A stretch of DNA of 64,000 nucleotides, taken from the NCBI GenBank assembly GCA_026225945.1, contig JAMJFZ010001264.1, positions 1,454,501-1,518,500 on the forward strand. The letters are read 5' to 3'. Positions 10,399 through 22,964 of this stretch are shown piece by piece. The translations under genes were made by a program, and so were the position numbers. This DNA is from Cricetomys ansorgei (lineage: Eukaryota; Chordata; Mammalia; Rodentia; Nesomyidae). The stretch's first letter is position 1. Every line of letters starts with the position of its first letter. Under the pieces are notes generated by a model. That model was given only the letters and a program-made list of their open reading frames with translations, did not search any database and had not been told where the DNA came from.

Positions 10399-11199
10399 GG
10401 TGAATATTCTCAATGTGGGAAAGAAAAGTGTTGAAAGTCAATACTAGCAGGGTTTAAATTTTGAACGTAAGAGGATGCAGCAGCAAAAATGGCAGGTTTT
10501 CTGATTTCGCAGAAGATAGTACAAAGAATGACATAATTGTAAATATTTCTGAGTATTAGAATATACATTGAACTCATCATCCCAGTGTTGATGCCATGGC
10601 TACTGTCAAGTCAGGGCTCATCACTTGGTGACCACAGTACTTTATAGTAACAGTGTTAAATATACCTGCCCAACCTTCCCGACAAAAAGAATGTGAAGTT
10701 GACTGGAAGAAAGCCTTGAATGTTCTTTCTCGCTTTAACACATGCATTTTCTACTGAGCATCTGAATTCTGTTGTTAAGACCTCACAGGAGCAATCACTA
10801 TCATTCAAGAAATTATGGGACCACTCCATCACTTCCTGATGTGCATGGACCATTATACTTAGGCAACAGAACAGTTTAGAACCCAGAAATTTAAATGATC
10901 ATGGGGATTAATTAAAAGAGCAGCCAGAGCAATCGATTTATAACAGTGATGGACATGCATTTGCAAAATTAACAATGGAACCCTTATGTGGGTATTGAGT
11001 AGAAGATCATGTTTCTAATTCAGGATCTGACTATGTAGCCGGGGTGGTCAGGATCCTCTTGCTTCAGCCTCTGTGTGTTGGTGTTACAAGGCCTGTGTTC
11101 ACTACATTCATCTGTTACAATCAATCTCCAGTTCATTTTCCAAAACGGTAAGTACTACTTTGCCTTCCTGAACAATAGAGAGCTCAGAAGAGGTCAGAC
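10399..11199. other. Mostly unique; weak SINE scrap at 11020-11105
   Basis: A scrap at 11020-11105 ('ctatgtagccggggtggtca', 'ttgcttcagcctctgtgtgt') resembles a reversed B1-like body. Nothing else is recognised. Confidence 0.4.
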
Positions 11200-11452
11200 A
11201 TGGGGTAAGAACAATGGCTCTGCAGTTAAGAGTATTTACTGCTCTGGCAAAGGACCAGGGTTTAGTTCCCAGCACACGCAAGATAACTCCCAGATGTCTG
11301 TACACTCTGGCTCCCAGGGATTCTAGACCTTCTTCTGGCCTCCATGGCTACTAGACATACATGCAGTGCACAAACATGCATACCAACAAAATACTTACAC
11401 ACACAAACACACAATAATAAATAAATAAGAATAAATCTTAAAATATAAAAAG
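11200..11452 (+). mobile_element. B2/B3-type SINE
   Basis: It has a tRNA-derived head ('acaatggctctgcagttaag', 'tactgctctggcaaaggacc', 'ggtttagttcccagcac'). This is followed by 'ccttcttctggcctccatgg', a CA-rich stretch, and an 'aataaataaataagaataaa' A-rich tail. These match the B2/B3 SINE layout with internal A and B box regions. Confidence 0.9.
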
Positions 11453-13429
11453 GAAAAAGAAAAGATCAAACTCCTTCAACAGACATCCAGGATCTGCATC
11501 AAAATTTTGCACGTGAACCTACCTGTTAGGGAATTTGGCAAAATTATCTCTCTTATGGATCATACCATAGTTTTAACAAAACTCTTAAATATTAGGTTTT
11601 CAGTACTGCCTGTGAATCATGGGTCACAGAAACTGAAAGCGAGAGAGTCAGGAGCCAAAGGACAAAGAAGAGACAGGCAAGTAGGCACTGGGTGGGAGCA
11701 GAACTGAACTCTGCAGCTGTACAAGGGTCTTTTCATTTACTGTCAATTACCCTCCTGTCTTCAGACAAAAACACTTAGGATTTAAGGTGCTAATCTTAAA
11801 GCACTTAGAGTAGGCTGACTGTCCCGGAACTCCTGTCCTCCTGAGCTTCCTCTCAGCATTGAGGCTATGGGTTTAAGACTCTACTGGGAGAACTTCTAGA
11901 GCCCTCAGTGGTGCACAGAGAATATCGCTGATGGTGACTGTTGGGTGGCCTTTGAGGAAACAACTTTACCTTTCTGTTTCACCTTCCCGATTTCCTTCAT
12001 TTTGTCATAGAAGAAAGGTGAGCTATGCCAGTGGGCTTTCAGCCAAGAACATTCTTTATCTTAACAAACTCTTACCCTGAAAGCTAATTCTTAACATTTA
12101 AGAACTATCAGGTACTGTGGTACTGTAGTGAAGGTAGCATCTAAAACTTGAAGCTTCTTGGTTCAAGTCTACTGGATACAGCTGACCTTCCCAGGATAGG
12201 GGCAGGTTAAGCAGAGTCATTTTGTTGTAGTGGAACTGATTTGCATACAGCTTTACACAGATGTGTTTCATGAAATAAAATGAGACACACTTGAATTCTG
12301 CTTTAGTCTTCAGAAGACTTTTTCACAAATCAAAATATTGGTACCCTTTCCAGACCTAGGCCCAGGAGATTTTCGAAAGCCACTTGTTGAATTCCAGGAC
12401 ACACATCCCCTTTACCTAACCCTTTGGATGTGCCTGCGGGTTCTCTGTGATTTCTCCATGGCTCAAATCTGTTCCATCTCAGGGAGAGGGACAACTCTGT
12501 CTCTATTAAATAAACCTTGATTCCTGGGATTTATGACCACCTACTCCTGGACCTCAGTCCATGCACAAGCAAGAAACGGGTTTCTATGTGAATTGCTGAC
12601 AATTTGACAATGAGAGAATCACATGTTTGGGCTTGGAGTGAAATTCCTCTGAGGATTCAAGGGAACATTGCAGGGAAAAATCTTTCTAGATGTGGCTATG
12701 ACTGTCTAAACCCTTATGAAGGACACAATAACCCCTGGCTTGTCATTTGCTCCCTTCTGGAGCCTCTGCACATGGCAAGGTTGAATACCTCCAAATCCAG
12801 TTAAGAGGCTCCAGAGATTAGGAAGATAAAAATCAGTAAAGTGAAAGTTTCTTAATAAAGGGGTGTTACAAGAATCTCAAATTCTATCATCATCCACAAA
12901 AGGATTTGCCCTAAAAGGTTCTTGGGGAATTACTGAGTCTCAGTGTGTGTACTGAAGGAGGTTGAGACCTGAGCCATCTTGTTGGTATACATGTTTTATT
13001 GCTATCAAGTCAGCATTGCAAGATGAAGGGCCAGACAATCTCTCTTGAATTAATGACGGAGTCATTCATCCAGTACTTACATGGTGAGAGAGGAATGTTA
13101 AGTGCTTTTTAACAGTCCTTAAGCACATTAGAGCTTTCACATCGTGATCCCTTTGTCTGTTACCAAATCCCTAGTAAATAAGAACTGCATTTGAGTTGAG
13201 TAAGAAAAAACTCCTGAACTCCCTTGGCTAGTCCCCGTTTAGGTGTTCTGACATTAAATTGCAAAAGAACTGATCAGTTAAGGAGAGGTGTGAGGTGAAT
13301 GTGAAGGGAGTCTTAGTTCTAATGCTCATAGCTCTTTCTGAGTGTTCTGTTTTGTTTTGGTTCTAGTTTTCGGTATTTGTTTTGTTTTGGAGAACATTCT
13401 GTAGAGGAATTCCACCGCTCTCTACTCTA
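11453..13429. other. Unique sequence, nothing recognised
   Basis: About 2 kb with no recognisable dispersed repeat or gene. Short frames at 11507, 12338 and 12604 have no domains. Confidence 0.45.
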
Positions 13430-13995
13430 ATGATGGCGTGAAAGTGATCCCTCAAAAGGCACAAGCCGTTTAGTGTTGAAATTGGATTTTCTGCTGTGTG
13501 GGGAAAAAATTAGACAGAGGTAAAGAAACTCGTGCCTATCCTCGCCAAAAATGACATTTTATGATAAAGATTCATAAGTATCACTCAAGGAGGCTTTCAG
13601 AAGGCTCAGGAGGAGCCAGACTCCTAGAGGATTTACCAGCTTTCCCATAAGGTCCTCAAATCCTCCAGGGCAACAGGATCGATAGAGCTGATAGAGATGC
13701 ACTTCAGTTCCCTAAACAATGGAATTGAGTCAACATTTTATTGGCCTTCATTTTAATGGCTTTGGCCTCCCTTTAACCCACGCTTCCACGCACAGACAGT
13801 ACTGCAATCACAGCCGCCCGTAGCCTGCCTCTGGGGTCTAACAATATCTTTTAAAAGTTTTCTACATTCCAAAGAGCTAGTACTTTGCTTTTAACTCGCT
13901 TATGGTTTTAAATGTATTCTGTGCCTTATGCAGGGTGAGCAAACTCTCTTGAAGCCTGAAACCTGTCTGCTACCCATGTCTGTAAGTAACGTTTT
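13430..13995. promoter_or_regulatory. Possible conserved noncoding block
   Basis: A repeat-free stretch with more CpGs than its surroundings (for example near 13437, 13469, 13530 and 13816) and balanced composition. It has no coding frame. Regulatory function is inference only. Confidence 0.2.
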
Positions 13996-13999
13996 GTAG

Positions 14000-14080
14000 A
14001 GTGTGTCTCTATTGTTTACGTCTGTGTTTGTCTATGGCTGATTTTGCACTGCAATGAGAGAGCTAAGTAGCCGTGGAAAA
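14000..14080 (+). mobile_element. hAT-Charlie-like DNA transposon scrap
   Basis: 'tctattgtttacgtctgtgt', 'ctatggctgattttgcactg' and 'gagagagctaagtag' recall the shared internal block of old mammalian hAT-Charlie elements. It is short and diverged. Confidence 0.45.
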
Positions 14081-16452
14081 AAACAAACAAACAAACCACA
14101 ATAACAAACCATGTGCCTGGGTTAAAATACCCATGCACTTCTAGTATCTTTTCTGAAAAGGTTTGCCAGGGTGGGCTATATTAACCTGGGAATGACAGGC
14201 CTTGTGCGGTCTATATAATCAGCAGTGAAGTACCAATGCCTGCTCATCTACCTCATCAGTGCTGACTGTGCCCATTTCATCTCCAAATCTTGTATTGTTT
14301 CATTGGCATCTGGAAACCCACAACAGGAGTGTTTACCATGGGACTTGCCAGACACTACCAAGGAGATTCTTTTCTACTAAGAACTGGTCCGATATCTACT
14401 TTTGGTAACTCTGTTTACTCAAATCCCTACTTAAATTAAATCATAGGCTTCCTGGCAGCTGGTAAGGATCTTATTGAAAACATGGAATCAAGCTTAAAGA
14501 GCATGACTGGATTTTAAGGTATTTAATTTTATAAAATATAAACTAATTCCTTTTAATATAAAATCAGAGCAGAATAAGCTTGTAAGCACAAAAATGTAGA
14601 CACTATGATAAAAATATTAAGGTCTTTCTTCTATTGTTATTATACAATTTCATTTAAATCATGAGACTATGCCTTTTATAACATTTATAATTATGTTGTA
14701 ATTCACCCTAATTAAATTAACTAAGTCTCTCATGATATATTAGATAGGCCCCAGTAGAAATCAGTGAAAGTATGTCTATATTCAAAATTCCTGAAGATTT
14801 CATCAGGGTAACTTCCAGAGTCTGACTCATTAAAGCCCAAGATTTATGGTTCATTATCTGTTTTTGTTTTTCTGGACCTACCTCAATCATTCACTCAGTA
14901 ACAAACAGAAAGTAAGATCATTACATGTCAGACACTTGCCTAGGAATTAGGAATGGAACAATGGAAAGAATTATATGGAAGAAATATTATTTTTACCTTA
15001 GAGATTTCACTTGAAGCACCGAGGTTAGGAGTTGTACAAAGCAGTATAATGACTTCATAATTCAATTCTATTCAACAGAATTGTAAATTCACTGAGTACC
15101 TATTACATACCAGACTATCTGAAACATGCATGTGAGCATGCACACACACACACACACACACCCCTAAAGTATCATGTTTAATTGCACTAGCACCAGCACC
15201 AATGGCCCCACTGGGAAAACTTAATAAAGTCAGCATGTTTTGGTTGGAAATTCTGGTTATAATCACATCTTGGGTAAATCAGCTTAAGGCAAAGGGGGAA
15301 TATATTGTAAGAAAAAAAAGTGTAACTAGAAGAAAATGCAACTTCAAAAATATCGCTAGCTATCAAAGAAAATAATGTACCCAGGGACCCCACCTGTCAG
15401 AGCACTCTCATTGTATTCTGTTCTCTGTGTCTGCTTCAGTTCTGCTTTTCTCAGGGAAACACTGTGTGCTTTTTGCTTCTACCAACGCTAAACACAACTG
15501 ATAGAGATATTTACAGCTTATTGTTCAGTATCCAAAGGAAAATTGTGATTGCTATCATGACCAACCTAACGTCAAGGAGTTGTGAGCAGAGCAGAGAATC
15601 CTCATATGTCTCTGTGGAAAGAAGGGGTAGATGGGAAAATTCTAGGATATTCCCAGCTTGCCTTCTCCTCTCAGGATACTAATGCTCCTGAGTTTTGTCA
15701 TCCCTTGAGACTGTCTTCCTACCCTACCCTACTCAAAAGAAATCTCCCTGCCTCAACCTTCATGGCTCAGGGATTGATCATTAAGTGATGACTGGGAGTG
15801 AAGAATAACAGACACACAAGCTCAAGTATAGAAAATTGAAGCTGTATGCTCTGGGGAGATCCAGTGACAACAGCAACCTGGAAACTTGTGGAGTGTATTT
15901 TCTACATGGGAACCAAGGAGGTAGGCTTACCGTACACAGTTGAACAAGAAGGCAGGCTTAGCAATTCACAATAGAGGGTCTCTGTAGAGAAGCTGTCCCA
16001 GGCTGTGTAAATCCAGGAGGAGAAAGCTGATCAACAATTTCTGCACACGTCAATATCTGCACATGGACCTGTGGCAAGCTTCTCCATGTCTCTGAGTCTG
16101 GTTCTAGGAAGCCTTTGTCATTCCCCTGGGTCCGAGGCCTTGGAGTTCTTTGCATGGCCATGCTCATGTCAACAAAATAGATTCACTCAGAACTTCCTCC
16201 TGTCCTTGCCCATTCGCTCAGAACTTTCTCCACTCCCCACAGCTCCTGAGTGCAGAAAGCATTCCTGTCTTGTCTCTTATCTGCGGTTCAATGGAAAAGC
16301 AAATATGCACTCTAATACAACAGAAACCCTTCGTAAGCTTTGAGATCAGAGCTTTTGACTCAAGTTCTTCCTTGACCACTCATCAACATAACAACTCGAA
16401 CAAATTGCTTCACTTCTGTGAATATGTGCTTCTCAATCTACCATAAAAGGAG
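14081..16452. other. Unique sequence with a small (CA)n tract
   Basis: A (CA)n run lies at 15140-15161. The open frames at 15072-15393, 15464-15788 and 15958-16446 overlap each other in several frames and show no domains. No repeat family is confidently recognised. Confidence 0.45.
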
Positions 16453-16755
16453 ACGGGGATGGAGAGATGGCTCGGTAAGTAAAGTGGTTGTCTCATAAGC
16501 ACGAGGACCCGAGTTCAATTCCCAGCCCCCCCATATACAAAGCTTGGTGTGGTGACTCACTTGCAATTTAGTACTAGGAGAGAGAGACAGGTGGGTCTGC
16601 CCAACCTATCATAATGAATGTACCCCATGTCCTAGAAAAGTACCCTGTCTCCAAAGCCAAGGTGAAAACTCCTGTGAAACAAAAGCCAAAGTTGACCTCT
16701 GGCCTCCATATGCACACACACACACGCACACACACATACACACACACACAAAGGG
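16453..16755 (+). mobile_element. tRNA-headed composite SINE (B4/RSINE1 type) with CA tail
   Basis: The head 'ggatggagagatggctcggt', 'gaggacccgagttcaattcc' is followed by a B1-like middle and the 'agttgacctctggcctccat' block. A (CA)n run at 16713-16750 ends it. This is the common rodent composite SINE layout. Confidence 0.8.
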
Positions 16756-16830
16756 GGGAGAAAGGGAGAAGAAGAGACAGGGAAAGGGCGGGGAGGGAAT
16801 CAAGGAGAGGGAGAAGAAAAAGGAGGACTG
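16752..16830. repeat. Purine-rich GA low-complexity tract
   Basis: A G/A-only stretch follows the SINE's CA tail. The frames crossing it at 16574-16987 and 16614-16925 are low-complexity artefacts. Confidence 0.85.
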
Positions 16831-17214
16831 GCTTTTCATACAGCTGTATAGTAACCCTGATGAAATCTTCACGCATCTGTGTAGACATGGAAACAAAACT
16901 TACAAACTCTTGGGAAAATATGTAGAACAGTGATCTGGAGCGCCCCAGAGAGAGAGTACACGCAAACAGTCTAAAGAGAAGATACATTGCAGAAAAGAAA
17001 TATGGCGGTGGGCTGTTAGGATTTTCAAAGCTTGTCTCCTAGTGTGAGCAGAGAGAGTGCTGTGCCTGGTGCCTGCAATGCAAACAGGCTGACAGCCAGA
17101 AGTCGTTCTCATCTGAAGGACCAGGGTCCAGAGTTTGGTAAAGACATTGTTTTCATGTCATATCCTGAAGCCTCTGAGAGACAGAATGGTGTCGGTAGGT
17201 CTTGTTAGCTAATT
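16831..17214. other. Unique sequence, nothing recognised
   Basis: No repeat family or gene is recognised. Confidence 0.4.
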
Positions 17215-17300
17215 ATGTGTAGTAATTATCACTGAGACTAAAGAATGGATGGATGTCCAACATATGTTTGTAAAATATGAATGAATGAATGACTGAATGA
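17215..17300 (+). mobile_element. L2 LINE 3' end scrap
   Basis: The 'tgtttgtaaaatatgaatga' block running into an (ATGA)n end recalls the L2 3' terminus, usually 'atatttgttgaatgaatgaa'. Confidence 0.45.
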
Positions 17301-17719
17301 GGATAGCCACCATCACCAACTTTGTATCTCCTGCTGCTAGCATGAAACTGAAAGTTTCCTGAGAGTATATCAGTGTTTCCTAGAAGGAAAGAAGTCCATT
17401 TATTGTTTCTGGAGCAACCGTAGCTCCTACATGCTCCATTCATTCTGTCTTGCTTGACAAATAGAAGGGATCTCTAAGAACCATCTTGGAAATCCAGATT
17501 CCTTGGTCTGGATGTTTCCAATCAACAATGCTGAGCCATTGCTTGATATTTGATTTTCAATCCTTTTAGGATAACTTTTCAAACTAGAAGCAAAAGCAAG
17601 AATTACACTTTTTACAAATCACCATTCAGTTATAGATACCCTTATTAAACTCCTTACTCATTTTTAACCTTTCCCTAAGGCATTTCAACTCCCTCACACC
17701 ACGTCCTATTATGTCCTGC
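17301..17719. other. Unique sequence, nothing recognised
   Basis: No repeat or gene is recognised. Confidence 0.4.
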
Positions 17720-18085
17720 TATTGTAATTGCTCACTGAGTAAAGAAAAAACAATCACAGAACTTTTCCCTAATATAATCACGATGAATACCCGTCCAGGG
17801 GAGACGTAAGCTCTAGCCATGCAGCTGCAGCTCACACAGAACAACACGGGGTGGGAGATGCCAGGAAGAGCTAGTTTTAGGAAATGAATGACAAAGCCAC
17901 AAATAATTATTGCAGGGTAATCACGGCTCAGGGGCTGCTCTGCACAATAGTTGGCGTGGCTGTCTGGGAAGATGTGATTATAGGACTACGAAATCCATGC
18001 AGCTGGCCTCAAAATGAAGTGGAATTCTTTGCAGAAAACTGGCAAACTACTGCCAGCTCCTAGGCACAAGGTAAACAAGAACGGA
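17720..18085. promoter_or_regulatory. Possible conserved noncoding element
   Basis: A repeat-free block with a CAGCTG E-box at 17822, a homeodomain-type TAATTATT at 17904, a GTAATCAC at 17917 and several CpGs in a CpG-poor neighbourhood. It has no exon-like frame. The enhancer role is inference. Confidence 0.25.
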
Positions 18086-18261
18086 AAGAATAGATTGTTT
18101 TTTCTACTTAGACTCCTGTGGAAGCCAACAGACTGCACTACAATTCCCGAGGCTCAGAGAAGAGACTTCAGTGTTCAGAAGATTTCCATGTGCCTGAAAT
18201 TCAAATGCCTCTGGTGGAGATAGGAGTGGTAGCTTCCATGAAGTCCTGCATTTAAAAGCCC
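18086..18261. other. Unique sequence; left TSD of the next B1
   Basis: It ends with the target-site duplication taaaagccc at 18253-18261. Nothing else is recognised. Confidence 0.45.
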
Positions 18262-18416
18262 TACATCTTTTTATTTTTCGAGACACAGTTTTTCTGTTAT
18301 AACTCTTCCTGTTCTGAAACTTACTCTACGGACCAAGATGGCCTTGAACTCCAGGGATCCCCCTTCCTCTGCCTCCCAAGTGCTGGGATTAAAGTCTTGT
18401 ACCACTACCACTTGGC
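18262..18416 (-). mobile_element. B1 SINE with target-site duplications
   Basis: Reversed B1 body ('ttcgagacacagtttttctg', 'ggccttgaactccagggatc', 'tgcctcccaagtgctgggat'). Direct repeats taaaagccc at 18253-18261 and 18417-18425 flank it and define both ends of the insertion. Confidence 0.95.
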
Positions 18417-18425
18417 TAAAAGCCC

Positions 18426-19255
18426 CAGGTCTTGGTGTACTTGATTCTCTTGTCGAGCCTCACCGACTGCTTCTTGAGCTAGGATCACTTTGGAATGTAT
18501 CCATCTGTGAATATGCTGGGTTAGTACAGAAAGTGAAGGGAAAGTAGACTTGGGAAGCGTAGTGGCCATGGAAGAAGTCCTACAACATTTGAATGTTTAG
18601 ACAAGAACAGGTTATTTCAGAATCCCTGAAGACTTGTACATGACTCAATGGCATCAGACTTGTGGATCATTTCTGAGATATTTAGGTCCATAAACTTATT
18701 CTAAACCTAATTAAGTATGGTTTTTGGCTACAGAGCATGCGATTCCACGTTTAAATAAAGACTCAAAAGGACCAAAGGACGCTGAAGCTTAGGAAGTCTC
18801 CCAGGTGGGTTTTGAAGTTTCCTTAACATTCTACAAATGCAAGAAAATAAAATATGCAACTGCCAAAAAGGTAAGATTTGGTCTGAAGGTTTTCTAAAGA
18901 TTTGGCCATTTTCATGGTCCTAAAATGTTTTTAGCCATCAAATTTGTGCCCTTTGAAGAATGGTCTGGTTTAGTTGACTACAGTATTAAGAACCACAAGT
19001 AATCCCAAACAAACCAAGTCTGAATTTTTCATTAGATTTGAAAGTCACAGGGGAAAATATTTTAGTCTACCTAGCTCTGTCTTCCTACCATTGGCTAGGT
19101 GGATACTCTAACAAAGCAACCCATCCTGTGTCTAAACTATCCTGACAAGAACAGGCAGTGTATAATAAGCCTCACACTCATATCAGATGCATTGGGGCTG
19201 TTTTACAAATGTGCTGCTCAGCCTTTGGCAATTTGACACAAAGCTAGATGTATCC
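18426..19255. other. Unique sequence, nothing recognised
   Basis: No repeat family or gene is recognised. Confidence 0.45.
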
Positions 19256-19612
19256 TGGAAGAGGGGATCAACATTGAGACAAAGTATCCATAAGACTGGC
19301 CTAAAGGCAAATCTGTAAACACTTTTTCATTAATGATTGATATGAAAGGTCAAGCTCACTAGGGACAGTACCACCTCTAGGCACTTGGTTCTGGGTGTAC
19401 AAAAAGGCAGACTGAAGAAGCCATAGGGAGCAAGCTAGTAAGTAGCATTCTTCCATGGCCTCTGCTTCAGTCCCTGCCTTGAGTTCTTGCCTGACTTTAT
19501 CCAATGGTGGACCAAGATGTGCTCATGTAAAGAGAAATAAATGATTTCCTCGCCAAGTTTCTTTTTTGAGTTATGGTGTTTTAGCACAACAGTAGAAGCC
19601 CTAACAAAGAAA
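19256..19612 (+). mobile_element. Rodent LTR (MaLR/ERVL-type)
   Basis: It contains 'gccatagggagcaagctagt', 'cttccatggcctctgcttca', 'gagaaataaatgatttcctc' and the terminal 'ttatggtgttttagcacaac' then 'agtagaagccctaacaaaga'. This is the 3' signature of the common rodent LTR whose consensus ends 'catggtgtttcatcacagca...ccctaactaaga'. Confidence 0.8.
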
Positions 19613-19634
19613 TCTACCAATAGGTGGTAATATT

Positions 19635-19770
19635 GGAAAGTACAGATGCTCCTTGATTGACAAGGAGTTACACCTTATTGAACTCGTTAGAAGTAGCATT
19701 TTCCAATATAAGTCTACTTGGTGTAACTAACTTATGAACATTATAATGGAGCAACAAAGTATACTTTATA
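19635..19770. mobile_element. Possible Tigger-like DNA transposon remnant
   Basis: 'agatgctccttgattgacaa' and 'ggagttacaccttattgaac', then 'acttatgaacattata', recall the degenerate inverted-repeat end of a Tc/mariner Tigger-type element. The assignment is weak. Confidence 0.35.
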
Positions 19771-21639
19771 GATCTGTTATCTGTCCTCGTGATCAGAAAT
19801 GTGTTTCACTTCCATGCCCAGCATCACAAAACAACATTCTATCACAAATTCCTAGCCTTGCAAAAGATCAAAGTTTTAAGTAGGATTTCTAGAGAATGCA
19901 TGTAGGTTTCACAGAAGTTTAACACTAAAGAAATTATTAAGGTAAGCCATTATAAGCTGTGGCTTATCTGTAGATTTGGAAAATCAAAGTTATATTTCCT
20001 ACCCTCATATTTTTCTTTCTTATATATGTGCTTCATTCGGACTCATTTTATATTAAAACAGCAGCAGAAAAAAAAGTTTCATTTGTTTTTTTTGTTGTTG
20101 TTGTTGGGTTTTTTTGTTTTTTGTTTTTTTTTTTTTGTTTTTTCCTTCATTAGAGTGAATCTGGGCTTCATGTTCCCACCTCTGGAAAAAAAAAAAAAAA
20201 CATCATAATGACACCCATTACCACATTCTTTCAATAATTCCATACTATGCAAAGATTCAGAAGAGCATGACATGGGGGTGTCATTCCAAACTGGTCAGCA
20301 CTGAGGTGTCTGGAGGCTTCATCTGCGCAGTCCTATTTAACACTTGTGTGTATCTACCAATGGCACTGGGTTATAGGAAACTTCTCTGAAGCTAGGAGCC
20401 CTTGTGTCTCAGGTAGTGATTCTCTATTTAAATCATGACCCCTCTAGGATGATAGCCTCGTAAGCTCCAACAGTCTTTTGTCATAGAACCTACCAGATGT
20501 GCAAGTAACACCTGGTCCTCCTTGTATTACCTCAAGGAAAGTAAGCATAAAAGGAACCCAGCACAAATGTTGACACACTGGCTACCACTGTTGCTGTGAT
20601 AACATCAGTCTTTTACCTCTCATTCAAATATTTCATATCTTACACTGGAATCCTTGAAATTCTAGCTCTTAGAATTAGAGTACACTCTATAGTCATGTAC
20701 AGTTCTTAGCACTCCTATATTTTGTCTTCTTGGGGAGATCCTGCTTCTGAATCCAATGGCAACATCTGCTCAAAACAAAGCTAACTTAGCCAAATTCCAC
20801 CTATATTCTGTATGGGACCTGCCCACAGTCTCTTTGGATGTCAGAGCCAAGTACCCACAGAGCCAGTCTCAAGCCTTCATGACATCTGGCCTAAGGTTTT
20901 GCTATGATCTCCGTATCTTGACACTGAAGTGCTAACAGACATGTACCTGAACCCAAATAAATTTTGAAGAAAGTTCCAAAGAAGATGCAATGTGTGAATA
21001 ATGATTACTCAGTGTTATAGTTTCTAAAGTGCCTTCTAAAGTGCCAAGTCCTGAAATAACTATTTTATGTATCTTGAGGCAGTGGGTGATTGGATATTAT
21101 GATGGTAATCATCGTATTAACGTATACTTAGTTGAACAAATCCAAGCTCTCCTTTCTCCTTTTCTGTTTTCTCTGTTTATTTCCAGTTCCTTGTGTTCTT
21201 TCCTCCATACTTTATGATCTAAAGGGCTCATTGCTCCTAACAGCTATATTTCTGCTCATGCATGAAACTCTAACTGCTCTCTGAAAGGGGTTGTAACTAT
21301 GTTCTATGGCTGAGGGAATTTCCCAGCCTTAAGCTCCTACCCTCTTCCCAGTTGAAACACATAAGTGTGGTTTACAAGTCTTTTATCATCCAGTTTCTTG
21401 GACACACATAACCATACAATTGTATGGACATGCATGTGTATGTATGTGTAAACGTACAGACGTGTAAATTGCATGCAAAAGAATACATTACTACATCCAC
21501 ATGAGTTCAATAATAAAAGTATGTCCATGTACCAAACTCATGAAAAGAGTATTACATAAGTATTTGAGGTTATCTGAATGAATCTATAGTTTCATCCATA
21601 AGCAATAATGAATTGCCTATTTTTTTTTACATGTGTCTG
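19771..21639. other. Unique sequence with a T-rich and an A-rich tract
   Basis: A T-rich tract at 20085-20143 is followed 45 bp later by an A run at 20186-20200, so the two could pair. No gene or clear dispersed element is recognised in the rest. Confidence 0.45.
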
Positions 21640-21955
21640 TTTGTGAGTCCACATGTGTGTGTATGTGCTGTGAGCTTGTATCCGTGTGAATGTGCACATG
21701 GAGTCTGAGGCTTACATCAGGAATTGTCCTAAATTGCTCTTGTACTTATTGATTGAGGCAAGTTCTCTTAGTTGAACCCAGAGCTCACATACAACCAGCC
21801 CAGCTGGCCTACTGGGGGATCTTCTGTCTTCGCCTTCCAAGGCTGGAATTACAGGCAGTTTGCCACACCCACCTAGCATTCATTTCTGTGCTTGGGAGCA
21901 GAACTCTCTGGTCCTCACACAGCAAGAGCTTTGTTCTCTGAGCCATCTCGCAGCC
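21640..21955 (-). mobile_element. tRNA-headed composite SINE (B4/RSINE1 type)
   Basis: On the plus strand a TG-rich start is followed by B1-like text ('ctggcctactgggggatctt', 'ccaaggctggaattacaggc') and then the reversed tRNA head ('ctgagccatctcgcagccct'). Confidence 0.8.
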
Positions 21956-22411
21956 CTTCCATTGTTCTCTGAATAATCACCTTCCCGCTTCTTTACTTAT
22001 ATTTTTGCTTTATCTCTACAATCCTAAACGGTGTACAGTTTTGTTTGCATGATATCGGATGTAACACGAAGTTACTCATGAACAGTTTTATGTTAATTTT
22101 ATTTCTGTTGTTACACATGGATAGATTTCACTCGCCTTTGTTTGGCAGAGTCCGCCCTCTCCTTGGCACTTTATATCATGAGCTCTACTGCCTTTGATGT
22201 CTGTTTTTGGTCTCAGTGGTTTTGCATTCACCCTTACTGTTAGGTTCTCGTTCTAGGGCATCTACTGTCTTTTGTTCACTCGCTCACTCGCTCTTGCTCT
22301 CTCACTCTCAAAATGAGGTGAAGGCCCTCACATTGTCTCTGAAAGCCAAGAAGGCTCCTAGGTTCTCTCTTATGTTCTCTACCACCCAAAAAGATCATGG
22401 CTGTACTTCAT
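21956..22411. other. Unique sequence, nothing recognised
   Basis: No repeat family or gene is recognised. The 140-codon frame from 22207 runs into the TG repeat. Confidence 0.4.
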
Positions 22412-22459
<48 letters not shown>

Positions 22460-22500
22460 TGTGTGTGTATGTGTGTATGTGTGTCTGTGTGTGTGTGTGT
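22412..22500. repeat. (TG)n microsatellite, interrupted
   Basis: Nearly 90 bp of TG with a few TA and TC interruptions. It accounts for the Cys-Val and His-Thr frames here. Confidence 0.97.
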
Positions 22501-22627
22501 CCAAGTGAAATGAAACAAACAAATAAGCAAAAAGAGGTTATATTAGTCAACATGTATAATAGAAAAAGAAAAAGCAAACAAAATAAAATGAAAAATATAA
22601 GAGCTAGTCTCTTTGACTTCTATCAAT

Positions 22628-22846
22628 GATCTAACCTCCATCCTGCTACTGCAGAATATAGTATCTCACGTTGTGGTGACTCCCAACCATAAAATTATTT
22701 TTGTTGCTATTCATAACTGTAAATTTGCTACTGTTATGAATTGTAATGTAAATATTAGATATGCAGATGGTTTTAGTTGACCCCCCCGCAGTGAAAGGAT
22801 CTGTTTGACTCCCAGAGAGGTCATGAGCCTCAGTTTTAGAAGCCCT
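22628..22846. mobile_element. URR1-like hAT-Charlie nonautonomous DNA transposon
   Basis: 'ctcacgttgtggtgactccc', 'accataaaattatttttgtt', 'actgttatgaattgtaatgt' and 'tttgactcccagagaggtca' are in the order of the rodent URR1 element. Its inverted ends are eroded. A second copy in the opposite orientation lies at 58038-58253. Confidence 0.85.
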
Positions 22847-22964
22847 GTACAACTGAATTTGGATTGGAGTAGGGATACTGAACTGGATAGGAAGAAATCA
22901 TTTCATACTTTCTTAAAGAAGAGCCTTGTTGGTTTTCAATCCCTTTGTGATATTCCTTTCACAT

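Noticed and set aside
11200..11280. tRNA gene (A and B box-like text)
   Set aside because: The boxes belong to the tRNA-derived head of a B2/B3 SINE. No cloverleaf or anticodon stem is kept.
16574..16987. 137-codon minus-strand frame
   Set aside because: It crosses a SINE CA tail and a GA tract. The protein is low-complexity with no domain.
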